64,000 nucleotides of DNA from Ophthalmolycus amberensis (lineage: Eukaryota > Chordata > Actinopteri > Perciformes > Zoarcidae). This document shows, in pieces, positions 35,101 to 46,600 of this stretch. The notes under the pieces are model-generated. The model was not told the DNA's origin and did not search any database. It was given only the letters and a program-made list of their open reading frames with translations. The first letter of the stretch is position 1. The number at the start of each line of letters is the position of its first letter. A program made the position numbers and the translations under genes. Location: contig JAFEUB010001102.1 in assembly GCA_024529925.1 (NCBI GenBank), forward strand, positions 1,026,001 to 1,090,000, given 5' to 3'.

Positions 35101-38100
35101 TGGTGGTGGACTTCCGCCGGGGTAAACGCCCTCCTCCGACACCGGTGAGCATCCAGGGACTGGACATTGAGGTCGTGAAGTCGTATAAGTACCTGGGTGT
35201 TCACTTGAACAATAAACTGGACTGGACTGACCACGCTCACGCTCTCTATAAAAAAGGACAGAGCAGACTCTTTCTGCTGAGGAGACTGAGGTCTTTTGGG
35301 GTGCAGGGAGCACTCCTGAAGACCTTCTTCGACTCCGTGGTGGCATCAGCCATCTTCTATGGAGTGGTCTTCTGGAGCAGCAGCATCGCGGCAGCTGACA
35401 GGAGGAGACTGGACAAACTGGTGAGGAAGGCCAGCAGCGTGCTGGGATGTCCACTGGATACTGTGGAGGTGGTGGGAGACAGGAGGATGATGGCGAAGCT
35501 CTCATCCCTGATGAGCCACGCCTCCCACCCCATGCAGGACACTCTGGCAGCTCTGCACAGCTCCTTCAGTCACCGGCTGATTCACCCCCGGTGTCTGAGG
35601 GAGAGGTACCGCAAGTCCTTTCTCCCCGCTGCTGTCAGGCTGCACAACAAACTGCTCTCGGTGGACCACTAACACACTGAACACTTGAACACGAACACTT
35701 TGCACACACTGAACACTTTAATTCATTCACCTGGTGCAATATCTTATCTAAACCGTGCAATATCCAATACGTTTTTAAGTATTTACCTGATCCGCCTGTA
35801 TATTCTGTAGATTCTGTAGATTCTGTATATACTGGCATATTTAGTATATCTAATACTCTTCTTTACTGTCTTATTTTATTACTGTTCTACTGTTTACTGT
35901 TTAGTTTATTATATTACTTGATTTTTATCTTTTATTTTATTACTTGTGAGCAATGCTGCTGTAATCCTGTAATTTCCCCACTGAGGGACTAATAAAGGAT
36001 TATCTTATCTTATCTTATCTTATCTTATCTTATCTTTAACTCAAACAACAAGCAGATCCATTGCCCGACTATTTAAGTGGACTAGTCTACATGAAAAACA
36101 CAATAAAACTCGTAGTTGGTGCTCGGTGAGATGGTTGAAATCATGACCATGGGACATCGGCATTCACAGACTCTAATCTCCATGTTTACTGAATAAGTGT
36201 GGAGAGTCACTGAGGTGCACAAGTCCATGACTGTGGCGAGAGCTTTGTCAAAGTGCCTCCGAGTGTGGCCACTGAAGGTCTGCAGCGGTTCTTCTGCTGA
36301 TGAGCTGATTTTGAATTGGTTGTTATGTTGGATCTGTAATCTGATATACAATTTGATTTTAAAAATATGACAATTTTGATGAGGTTGGTGAATCAATTTA
36401 AACTAAAACTGAGTGAAAACGGAAATAAATTGTTCAAAAAGCAAAACATTAAATCAAATAAACTAAATTTGACTAACATGAATGCATTAATTGTTTGTAA
36501 CAAAAATACAGGCAAATATAAAACAAGTGGCGGAGTGAACTGACCCTGAGAGGAAAATATTTGGGTAAAGGTTTGGGTCAGATGCTCACCATGCACGCCT
36601 CCATCAGTGCTGTGTGCATTTCATCTGTTTTATGTTCCTGGTCTGCTCCGGCCTCCAACAGAAAACGCACCATATCCAAGTGACCTGCAGGGGACAAAAC
36701 CAGAACTCATTATCCAAACATTTAGTCACAACTAAAGAGCATGTTTAAGGAACAGAACCAAAATAACACAATCAACAGAACAGACACGAATGTTTCAGCT
36801 CTGACCTTTGTAGCAGGCGAGTGTGAGAGCGCTCTCTTTGAACTCATTGGAGTGTGTGTTGATGCCGGCGCCGTACTCCAGGAGTACCCTGGCCACCTCT
36901 ACGTGGCCAGCACTGGCCGCCTCCATTAGAGGCGTGTGTCCGTTCTCGTTGTGGTCCTCAATATTAGCACCCTCTTTCAGCAGCACCTTCACCACATCCA
37001 CGAAGCCACCGGCACATGCGTACGTCAAAGCTGTGTTGCCTGGGAAACAGCGGAGAGATTAATATGAGAGCAAAACACAGAAAGTAAAGGAAGTAATCAT
37101 AACTGTAGAGAAATAAACAGGGGTTTTTACCTGTGGAGGATTGTGCATTAACATCTGCCCCGTGGACCAGAAGCAGTTTGACGATGTCGACATAACCGCC
37201 GCTGGCAGCAGCCATAAGTGGCGTTATGTCTCCCTTGATGCCCCGGTCCTCCACATTGGCATGCATGGCCAATAAAACCTACGGATGAAAGACGAAATAA
37301 TGACATTAAGAAATAAGCATGGAGGTTTGTCACCACAACAATCAACCAGTGATACCATAACGCTATCTTTGCAGGAAGGTTTCTTCAGTGCACAGGCACC
37401 ACACAAATCCCACGTAAATCACAATCCCGCTAAATCAAGTCCAACTCCAAACTGACTTTCACGTACCTGTGCAAGTTCATAATAGCCTGCCGAGCAGGCG
37501 AGGCACAGCAGGCTCTCCCCTTCCTCCGTGTGTTCGTTGACGCTCCGTCCCTCATCGAGCAATTTGCGCACAGCGTTGACATCCCCGTCTGAGCACGCCT
37601 CCGCTAAACTACGGCTGAAAATAACCAGACTGCTACAATTACTGCCACTGTGACAGGTGAAGACACATACGCCTCACATTTACGCAAACACTCGCACATA
37701 CACGCGTGCATACTGCATGTGCAACTCTGATTTGACAGAGAAGAGAGTGACTATGCTAGGTCATAATAACTCATAACTTTATGAAACTTTGCACAAGACA
37801 AACTGGCACATGCCAGCGTCGGTATGGGAGAGATACATACTTGTCGGCTTGGCCGGCGTTTAGTGTGTTTTCAGCTCTCATACGGGTCAAGGCTGCTGCA
37901 GCTTCGTCCAGGGCACAACTCACAGATGACGTCAGTCGCCGTAGCACTTCGGGGTCTGCAAAAGCTTTACCATCGGCAGTTGACAGTTTACCGATGCCTG
38001 CCGAACACCAAAAGGGCAGAGGTGCATAGGGCAAGGCAAACCACAGGGGAGCACAACCACACCAGACCAGATGAAGAAGCAAGTCCAGTCCAGCCAATCC

Positions 38101-40580
38101 AATCCAGGGTTAGTAGCAGCAAACAGAAAAAGAGGAAAAAGAAACCAAGAAAAAAAAAAAAAGAAATTCACACACAGAAAACACACACACAAGCATTTGT
38201 TAATATGGCTTACAATCTTTCCTCACTACTTCCAATACACCATCTATAATGTTTAACTCCTATAAGTTTGCCAATGACTGGGTCAATGGTACAGTACAAA
38301 ACAATCTCTGCTGGGCTACTATGGGAATATCTGGGTGAAAACAGATCAGTGACCAGAACTTGAGTGACTACAGTGAGGGAGGTCATGCGAGTCCTAAAGG
38401 CCAGTAGACATCGGTTCAGGCTGTTATGGTTGAACAGAAAAATGTCTGAATTATAGAAGGGTAAAAGGCAGTGAATGTGAGAGAAACTGGAGACAGTGGG
38501 ATAAAAATGTGTTTGTGTATGCGTGTGTCCTGAAAGAGAAGGAAAGCCAACGAGGAAAACCATGCTGTAGGAAAAAAAGAAAAACTGCATTTGCTCATGG
38601 CTGACATTTCCCCAACTGGTGAAACCATTCAAGTGTTGTTGTGTGTGGCAGCATACGTTTTAAAAAGGCATGTGTGAAAAAAATAAACGAATAAAATAAA
38701 AATAGGAAGCAAGAAGAGCCAAGAGAGAGAGAAAAAAAAGTGTTTGCTTTGAACTTTTTGGCCTCAGTGAGCTCCGGTCCTTGTGGTTCTGCTGTGTTTT
38801 CGCCACTAGGCCTGCGACGTGAGCTAAACTTAGCATGGCTCTCACACTAGGATTTCGCAATAGTTACGAAGGCAGAGGGGAAACATGTCAAGGAAGTTGA
38901 TCATTAATGTTATGCTGCATCATGCTTATCTCAGAGAATGCAGGTAGTTGATTGATCTAAAGCAGACTGAGCAAACCCTGTGTCAGGGTTTAACACGTTG
39001 TAAATGCCTCGGATGAAAACAAAGAAACAGACTGAGGGCGAGGTATTTTTAGAAGGCCTATTTGTACAGTTGTGTATTACACCGTAAACAAAAACAACTT
39101 CCTCTATTTAGGTCAAACTCTTTCTTGAAAGAGCAAAAAAGGACAATGAGCTCTCAGTGAGGTCAAGACTGTGACTTGGGTCCAACTGAAACACGTCACT
39201 GGCTCGCCACTGAGCAGACTACACCCAGTGTCTCACCAACACACAACGAAGAAACATTTTTATCCAAGTTGCTACTTAAAAGTTGAGCCAATGTTTGTTT
39301 GAGAATAGTCAACATGCATTTCTGAACAAAAGTTCAGAACTTGTCAGTCTATAAACTAACTTTTCCGACGTAGCTAACGGCCCACAAGGCAGGAATGAAG
39401 AGCTTCATTGTTTTTATCAAATTCTCAACATACTGGCACCAGGTTTTGATGCTAGCTGGTCGCAGCTTTTTAAAATGACCACGTAAAGTGGCCTTAAATC
39501 CTGGGCCTGTAATAGCACAGCACAAAGGCGTTTGAATCCATGGAATCAAATCCAAATCCAGGATGCAAGTGTGGTATAGTGTGCTTACCCATAAGTACTT
39601 GCTCTCCCCAAAACTCTGACGACTTTTTTATTTATTTATTTTTTTACAGACATGATCTCTGGTCTAGTTGGGCTAAAATAGAGTGTCTGGGGAGGTGTGC
39701 ACACCACATGCTTGATCAAATCATACAACTGGCATTCACACAAGTCTTCACATGGGTCACATTAACTTGACATCTGATGATTCGACATGTTTAATATTCA
39801 GGTTAATATTAAGAAAGATGTACAGGGACACAAATGTCAGGTCAAGTGAGGTATTTGGTTGCCTAAATTGACAGTTAGCTAGTTGTTTGTATGTAGAGAC
39901 ACCACTTTTGCATCCAGTTCACTCCATGACCAGTCCAACAAATTAACAAAACTGCAAATGTAATCCAAGATGCATACCACAATAATTCAAAAGTAATTCA
40001 CGTCTTTAAATTGGGTTATGATTACTCCAACATTCACCTTATTTAGTCAGACACAAAGCTTTCAATACATTTACTCGACAATCAATCTTATCTAGGGCGG
40101 TCCTTGACTGAGATGGTTTCCTTTCCGACACAAATTATTTACTTCAAGAAAAAGCGTCAAATGTAGGATTCAAGTGGTCGCCTGTGTCACAGGTGAAAGG
40201 GGGAACAGAGTTGCATTCTGGGTACAATTTTGCAATGTCCGCGCTGGTGGGTCTTGGCTAATGAATTATTGACGTTTCTAGTGTTCATTATAGTCAGAGC
40301 TACTTGGAACACTGATGTAAAACATGTGTAGAATAATTAGTGTGAAAGCTCTTTGTGCCTTGTGTTTTTGTTGTCAGTGAAGAAAACACATCCCAGAGAA
40401 ACGCCTCTCAACTACTGAACTGCAGAAACACATGGGTCAACTGATGTTATTGTTTTTAACAAAGTCTTTGCCTTTATTGGACAGATGAAGTGTTTAATGG
40501 CAGACTAGAAACAGAGCGAGACAGAGGTATGACATGCAACGGATGGAATCGAACCAGGAACATTGCACTTGTAATTGCAC

Positions 40581-40658
<78 letters not shown>

Positions 40659-43600
40659 TCTACAGTTCAGAGCGACAGATCTTAAAAGTGCTTGTCGGTC
40701 TTTTATGAAATGTGCATTTATCAGCATGAGAATTCTCATTTGCTCTCTGTAGTTCATTTAATATTTTTGTCCTCTTGACTTTTACTTCATTAATTCGTTT
40801 TGGTCCATTTATTACCGGACCGCAGCTGCACTGCACCTCTGACCTTTTGTGTGTGTTTTGATTGTTGTGTACTTGTCTGCTTTAGTGTCGTCATTCTGTA
40901 ACGTTTATACCGCTGTGTTAACTAGGTCTCCCTTTGCAAAAGAGGTCTCTGACCTCCACTGAATTTATTTGATTGAAGAAAAGGTTAAATTAAAAAAAAG
41001 TTTCATTTAAAATGTTCCTTAATGCATTCGTATCTATATACTAGGGGTGTAACGGTTCACAAAATTCACGGTTCTGTTCGGTACGATACAGTGGAGCCAC
41101 GGTTCGGTACGTTTCGGTACAGTAGAAAACTAAATGCCAGAGAAATGTACTTGATTTTAAAATATATTTATTCATTACAACTAACATCATAAAGTTATTC
41201 TTTGACTTTGAACAATGATGGAACTATACCTGAGTGACCCATCTTCTGGGGTGTCTTCTTAGCAACACATAAGCATAAAAAACAAAAACTGCTCCTTAAT
41301 GTTATGTAGTATTGTTACTTACATCTTGCAAAAGAGATTTTAATCTCAATGGGACTACCTGGTTAAATAAAGGTTTTAAAAAAAAACGTATTTTATTCAA
41401 ACTTATTCGGTTCGTCATGCGTACCGAACCGTGAGCCTCGTACCGAACGGTTCAATACGAATACGCGTACCGTTACACCCCTACTACATACCGTACTTTA
41501 AATTGAGTTTGTTGGTCCATGCCCTTTTGTCTTTTAACAGCTGAGAATAGTGAAGTTTAGACACTGTTTTGGGTTTGCCAAGTTTGATTAGTGCGCAAAA
41601 GTATGGTCTGACCTGTGACTGCCAAGATCTGACTAAAAAGGTACATATTGAATCTTATCAATCTTTTTTTAATCTTTAATCTCTTCGGGACAACCAACAA
41701 ATGTCAACGTGCGCCGCTGTTTTCTGCAGTCACCCGCCTGCTCAGCTTGTATGTGCAACATAACATTGACAGTACAGAACTACTCGTGGTCAAAAGCTCC
41801 ACAGGGGACATTTTCATGCAAATGTACAAGATAGCTTATAATCTAGTTGTCTTTAAAGGAGGGGCAGAGAGGTTGCTCATCGTGACATGGAGAGCCTGTC
41901 TATCGCCGTATAACTGCCCTCGCTATTGTTCAGAACGTGATGCTGATTTAGAGTTCATCACGGGCCACAAACTGTAATATTACAGAGAAACAAACTCGCA
42001 GGGCAAAGCCCATTTTCCCACCTATGCACACCTGGCAAACAGCTGCAGTGAGTAACATGACCACTGGACTGTCACCAAAGTTAAAAAGAGAAGAGAGATA
42101 ATTTTCATCGCTTTCAGGCTTACTGAGAAAGAACTCTAAAGGGAGCATCTGAATCTAGAAGTGCACATCGATGATACAAACTTGGTTTAAGCTTTAAATA
42201 TCTTAAAGTTTGTAATATATGTAATATATCGTTATTCACTCAGTGGTCACTTTGTTCCGTAAACATGTACAATCTAATCTGCCATAAAGTATGCTTTTAT
42301 GACACCTATACAGGTTCACGTTTTTTGTTATACGGTCATAGAGGTAATAATTCCATTGCATGCTTCAGCATTGAGGTCGTAGTTAGTGGTGGTGTTGTAC
42401 TGGACTGCTTTACATTGAGGAGTTTCTAATTATCTGGTCCCCTTGCGCATGTTAACAGGGAGGACAAAAATAATTGAAACACCTCTCAATATAATGCAAT
42501 AGAGCACCCCCATTAAACTATGACCTCAGTAAGTTGTTCTCTTGAATTGCAATAGATTATACAGTTGTACCTAATAAAGGATGTATTAACTAACTACGCT
42601 CTGAGGAAGGCTTCTGCAAAGTTGAATAATCATTTGCAGATTCACGGTATTATATTGTTCATATCACCTGGTTTGACCTTTGTTTTGTGCGCACCTAACT
42701 GCCTTTTTTCAATTCCAATCATATTACAGCTGTATTACCAAGAGAATATAAGATATTAGCCTAAGTATGGTAAGCAGTATCAGTAGTTCTCATTAATAAT
42801 GCATGACGACTTGTGTTACATCTTGCATTTGTTGTAATCAGGTCTGCTGGGAAAGAATAGTCTCTTCACAACACTTACAACAGGCTTGGTAAACTGATCA
42901 GAATACCCCGAACCAAATGCAAGTGCAATTATTCAAATGATTAGGGGTGTCGCTCTCAAACTTTTTAACCAGATCAGAACCCGAGTCCATTTATAACGAC
43001 CAACTGCTGATGCCAAATCTCATCTGCTATTTACTGTGTATTTTCCCTACATAATACAACTGCACAGTGCACACTTCCATTTAGAAAAAGACATCTTTGT
43101 GAATTAAGGTGCGGTAAAATAAAGCATCAATTTGTCAGTAATAATATCTATACATTAAGATAACACAGCAAACATGCTCCTTTCTTTTAATAGTTTCCTG
43201 TATGATTTTGTATAATGACCTGCATGGATTTTCTGCTTAGTCAAGAGTGTCAGTTAAATTTTGTTTTTTGTGTTAGCAGGTTTGGACGGCCTCTCTTCAT
43301 TCCCCACGAGAACAAAATGCTCAAGTTCAGCAACCGTTAGCAAGCAGTAGGACAATGTCAAAATGATTTATTATTTATTTTGGTTCTGTAATCCAGAGCA
43401 GTGGATTGGAAGAGAGACAATAACACAATAGCTATGGAGGATAAAGTGCAATAATTCAGATTTCATTTGAAGGTGTTTACAGTGGCGGCAGATCAACAGT
43501 CGATTCTGTAGTCCTTTTAAAAACACAGTCTACCAATTTTAGGGGTCTAAAATATATTGCAATAATTAAAATATCCCAAGACAAAGACATTAAACATAAT

Positions 43601-46600
43601 TGGATGCAAATATTTTCCGTGCCATCTTCCCTGGTGATGGTCTTAACAAGCTTGGTGTTTGGCTACTTTGTTCATACAGGGAATGAAAAGAGGCAAATCG
43701 TACTGCAATAACCGCTAGACACAGACACTCCTCTCTCTGATTGCACTATAAACACTACAGGAGACCTCTCAAATCAATATAGCATTAAAAATGTATAATT
43801 AGCGTTATTAAGCCAGCTGTAACAGATCTGAAGCGAGCAGATAACATAAATTGTCAAGTCTTGAGAACAATTCCGACTTGTCGGGGAGAAAGGGCAATAG
43901 AATGAGATTAGCCATTAGCCGTTCAACACAAGCTCTCGGCATGCTGCGGCGGCTCAAGCGCGTTCCAGCGTTAATCTGCCCGGTAATGTTTGTAAGCCCA
44001 AACGAGGCCAGGACACCCAGCTCTAATGGATTAATCTACATAGACCTTCTCCCACCTAGATTACAAGTTCTAATCAAACTCATTTACCCAAATCACTTTC
44101 AAACTGTGTACCAATACGACACTTGCAGAACCGGCAGGTTCTCTTTATTGCCATTTCAGCCTAAGGCCTTTACTACGATTGTTGGGATTTGAAAGGGATA
44201 GGGGGGGAAAGGCTTAGGCAGAAAGGTGTGGTCTTACTTACTCAAAGTTACTGCATGTTAAAGCACACATTAAGGCTAGTTGGAGCAAAAAAGGTGTGGC
44301 GAAATAATGAGGTACCGGTCAACTACAAATTAACATGTGTCAATGTGACGAAGCAGTCATACCTGCAGCTTCCAGTAGAGCTTCAAGTCGAGCCTGTGTC
44401 TCTGGATCAACAGTCCTCAAATCTACTCCATCTGTGGCGCTGGACAATAGCAACTCTGAAGCTGTCTTCATGATGGGGTTATCCAGGTCCTCCTGGTCCA
44501 GAATGAATGACTCCACCTGGAAGAGGTAGAGGAGGGTAAAAGAAGAGCAATTAGCCCTTTGTCAGCGGTTTTCATGTTAGTTTCTGATCAACATCTGTAA
44601 TGTGTATAAAGTCTAGACCATGACCAGAGTTTGTTAAATAAAATAACTCATGAGAACACGTGAAAACATTGCAAAATGTATTATGTTACTTGCTCTAGCG
44701 CTGCAGGAATGAGACCTAAAACCTGGTAATGAGTTAGGATTTTTCTCACGTTCGTGCGACCGTGGTGTAGTTCGTTTAGCGTTTTATTTCTGCCGATTGT
44801 AGTTACTCTTCAAAAATCATAAAAGTGGCGTTAGTTTGTGAAGATTATCTTTCTGAAAGAAGTATCATAAACGTTTGATTGCTAGAGCTTATTTTCTGCA
44901 TTAATCCAAAATCACATTGGCTTTTTGTCGAGGGAATCAGTGCGACGCTAACTTCAGGGTAGCCTACTAAAATAAGTCATGCTCGCAGCTCTCTATACAT
45001 CACCTATTAGTTTCATTATCCTGTATAGACACCACCTATAAAAAGACCAGGCATGCTGCCCTTGTATATTTACGGTTTCTCCTAACCGAGAGAAATCAAA
45101 AAAGAGCGCAGGGATGAGAGAGTGTCAAAGCACAGGAAGTGCTACGGCCAGGAATTAAAACCCCGGCACACATGGAAAGATTCAGCTGAGAGTCGGCACC
45201 ACAGCCTCAGACCTGAGCTTCGGCCCTGTTGGCTACCATCTATTACAGTATGTATTCAACATCTTATGCTTCCAAAAAAAACAAGTGAGTCAACATACTA
45301 AACACAAACATTACTACACAAAGTGTTTCAATTACTTCTAAGTGTAGCTGTTTTAAATGCTACTAACGGCCAAATTCATAGTTTTACTCTAGATATTACA
45401 GCTTTACTCACGTGTTACTGTAGAGTAGAATTCAAAATGTTGTAATGCTCTAACAAACAGAACAGCTGTTATATATATATATACACATCAGAAAACAAAT
45501 ATTAATGTACACAAAAAAATGCTTCAGCAGACTTATTTATATTTAGTCTATTTCAGAGTACGGTAACTGCTGGTTCAACTCCCTTGTTTCATTTTAGAGG
45601 TGGGATTCTAGTAACTCCTTAGTTGCACTAGTTACTACAAGTTGGTTGTGAAAATCACTCATGATATATTTTGGTACACAGGTGGAAATAATCTCAAAGA
45701 TAGCCACATCTAACTACATGTATTAGTATCTCCATAAAACTATGCAATAAAAAAAACTGCAATACACCAACAGTAGAAATTGAGACTGTAGAGAGGCCAA
45801 TACATATTCATAGTACCAGGTATACCGAGATGACAAATATGACAGACATCACAACTAACTCAGCCTACCTACAAGATGGGATTTTAAAACAATAATGTGA
45901 TTAAGAATAAGTTAAACAGTCACATAATGCAACAGTTTGCAAAACAACCTCTGACAAAAACTGCAACGGTCATAATCCCTGTCTATGTCCATCCATAAAC
46001 TGCAGCAGGCGTTCAGGGCCTGGCCCACGGAGCAAATGTTGAGAGAGAGTCAGCATTCAGCAATGTGGAGGAATTCAGCTATACGATAAGAACGCAGAGT
46101 AAAACAACCCATGGGGGATGTAGTTCTACGTAGGCCTATATAATCAACAATGGACATCAGTCTCCACTACTAATGAACTACAGTTCCCACAGTGTTGGTA
46201 TCCAGAGAGCTGGAAAGGCCTAGAATGGCATCTGCTTAATCCTGGGGCTCAGATTTTAGCTACTGCCCAGAGCAGCGAGTTCTCCACTGGAGTAAAACAC
46301 CACAACACACTCCCTCTAAGGCTTACAAAGAGGGCCGGGTGAGCGAAGAAACGCGACACAAAATGACACACATTTGCAACTTGTTTCAATTCAACTGCCC
46401 GAGATGTCATTGTCAAACTTGGTATATTCTTCTTGTGCTACTACACAGCTGATGCTCAGACAGAAATGTCAATAATGCCAGACAATATTGACATTGGTAT
46501 CAGCTGACGTTCTTACTGTCATAGTTGAGACATGAAGCCCTCTGGTCAGATATTAGTAGAGTATAATAGACACAGCTCAACAGGTAATGTGCATTGCTCA

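Larger units (their letters stand above)
32815..36042 (+). mobile_element. L2/CR1-type LINE, antisense in ankhd1 intron 7, decayed
   Basis: This is a non-LTR retrotransposon copy with an endonuclease region ([26 protein letters not shown] near 33350; SDHNLV near 33500) followed by reverse transcriptase ([53 protein letters not shown] active-site box near 34970) and a C-terminal region. The reading frame shifts several times (near 33075, 33360, 33623-33710 and 34707), so no intact polyprotein is encoded. The 3' end has AATAAAGG followed by about eight TTATC units, a typical tail for this clade. The 5' start is approximate and the 5' end may be truncated. It is oriented opposite to ankhd1. The clade assignment rests on motif style and tail only. 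Confidence 0.88.

Noticed and set aside
32812..35672. Open frames of 374 and 310 codons as a possible host gene
   Set aside because: They carry LINE endonuclease and reverse transcriptase motifs and end in a TTATC tail, so they are a mobile element.
40534..40560. tRNA-like B-box text (GGAATCGAACC)
   Set aside because: No cloverleaf can be built around it. It fits a degraded dispersed repeat.
41648..41977. 109-codon open frame on the plus strand
   Set aside because: It is within ankhd1 intron 2, has no recognisable domain or splice structure, and its base composition is like the flanks.
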